A stretch of 7,611 nt of DNA from the NCBI GenBank assembly GCA_011056825.1, contig DSBH01000179.1, positions 1 to 7,611 of the forward strand, in the 5' to 3' direction. The translations under genes and the position numbers were made by a program. The stretch's first letter is position 1. Every line of letters begins with the position of its first letter. Positions 7,424-7,611 of the stretch are shown one piece after another. A model generated the notes under the pieces. It was not told where the DNA came from. It worked only from the letters and a program-made list of their open reading frames with translations, and made no database searches. Source of the DNA: Deltaproteobacteria bacterium (lineage in GTDB: Bacteria; Desulfobacterota; Syntrophia; Syntrophales; UBA2210).

Positions 7424-7455
7424 CCTTCGACGGGGCCCAGGAGAGTTCGTGTCGA
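7424..7455. repeat. CCTTCGAC-type intergenic repeat, degenerate copy
   Basis: Begins CCTTCGAC (7424-7431) and ends TGTCGA (7450-7455). Aligned without gaps to the copy at 7487-7518 it is identical at 24 of 32 positions. TCGAC (7427-7431) pairs with GTCGA (7451-7455), and an outer TTGCCC (7420-7425) pairs with GGGCAA (7461-7466), so the folded form persists although the terminal arms have diverged. Confidence 0.6.
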
Positions 7456-7484
7456 CATACGGGCAAGCGACCATGAAAACGTTC

Positions 7485-7523
7485 ATCCTTCGACATAGCT
7501 CAGGACAGGCCTTGTCGAAGGAT
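7485..7523. repeat. CCTTCGAC-type intergenic palindromic repeat, intact copy
   Basis: Perfect 11-bp arms ATCCTTCGACA (7485-7495) and TGTCGAAGGAT (7513-7523) flank a 17-base centre containing GCTCAGGACAGGC. This resembles a REP-like palindrome that I recall from the intergenic regions of many environmental bacteria. It could fold as a hairpin in RNA or single-stranded DNA. No T-run follows on either strand, so it is not a typical intrinsic terminator. Confidence 0.75.
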
Positions 7524-7554
7524 AGACCGGGGAAGAAGAAGCCAGACACTATCG

Positions 7555-7576
7555 TTTCCCCTTCCCTGGAGGGAAG
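7555..7576. repeat. Pyrimidine-rich hairpin repeat, unit 1
   Basis: CTTCCCT (7561-7567) and AGGGAAG (7570-7576) are perfect inverted arms around GG, preceded by TTTCCC. The same pattern recurs about 35 bases downstream, so this is a short repeat family and not a single hairpin. The adjoining GAAGATCTTC (7573-7582) is itself a perfect 10-base palindrome. Confidence 0.5.
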
Positions 7577-7588
7577 ATCTTCAAATCA

Positions 7589-7611
7589 TTTTCCCCTCCC
7601 CTGGAGGGAGG
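7589..7611. repeat. Pyrimidine-rich hairpin repeat, unit 2 (cut by the window edge)
   Basis: TTTTCCCC leads into CCTCCC (7595-7600), CTGGA, GGGAGG (7606-7611): a 6-bp stem with a 5-base loop whose outer end runs off the window. It shares the TTTCCCCT and CCCTGGAGGGA cores with the unit at 7555-7576 in the same orientation. Confidence 0.5.

Larger units (their letters stand above)
7167..7611. other. Intergenic region upstream of the activase gene, no coding sequence recognised
   Basis: This 445-base stretch has short open frames on both strands, but none shows a ribosome site with a recognisable protein. It holds the activase promoter, leader and dyad on the gene-proximal side. From 7424 to the right window edge it is made of inverted and direct repeats. 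The region between the dyad and the first repeat (7360-7419) contains an AT-rich patch (7390-7400) but no convincing signal. Confidence 0.7.

Noticed and set aside
7424..7611. CRISPR array
   Set aside because: The repeats are only two per type, are diverged from one another, and are palindromic intergenic elements; there are no regular unique spacers or cas genes.

Overview
The window most likely comes from an anaerobic or facultatively anaerobic Gram-negative bacterium, with Desulfobacterota ('deltaproteobacteria') the best guess. This is an inference from moderately high GC, the end of a Fis-type (sigma-54-activator-like) regulator, a periplasmic-sensor receptor, and a very large oxygen-sensitive-type CoA-dehydratase activase fusion. 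No rRNA, tRNA or protein marker fixes the taxon.

Left part, + strand: the last 29 codons of a regulator with a Fis-type helix-turn-helix (1-92). After 51 bases comes a 592-residue transmembrane receptor (144-1922) with a double-Cache-like periplasmic sensor, a HAMP domain and a long coiled-coil cytoplasmic part that lacks a recognisable chemoreceptor tip. After another 96 bases comes a PlsC-type 1-acylglycerol-3-phosphate acyltransferase (2019-2810). The regulator and receptor look like a signalling pair; the acyltransferase is probably a housekeeping phospholipid gene read in the same direction.

Middle and right, - strand: one gene fills 2838-7166 and converges on plsC with a 27-base gap. 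It encodes a 1442-residue protein of the BadF/BadG/BcrA/BcrD activase superfamily: two ASKHA ATPase modules in tandem, then a DUF2229-like cysteine-rich module, then a second cysteine-rich module resembling 2-hydroxyacyl-CoA dehydratase components. The first ATPase module has lost the acidic residues that the second one keeps. The chain therefore reads as a fused activase plus electron-accepting partner: an ATP-driven low-potential electron-transfer machine of unknown substrate.

Far right, 7167-7611, non-coding: a near-consensus sigma-70 promoter for the activase gene (TTGACA, 17 bases, TATACT on the - strand), an imperfect dyad centred about 62 bases upstream of the predicted transcription start, and a leader with mutually exclusive short stems. 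Beyond these lie two copies of a CCTTCGAC...TGTCGA intergenic repeat exactly 63 bases apart, followed by two pyrimidine-rich hairpins. The most unusual items are the degenerate/intact ATPase pair in one chain, the tipless receptor, and the compact regulatory and repeat architecture upstream of the activase.
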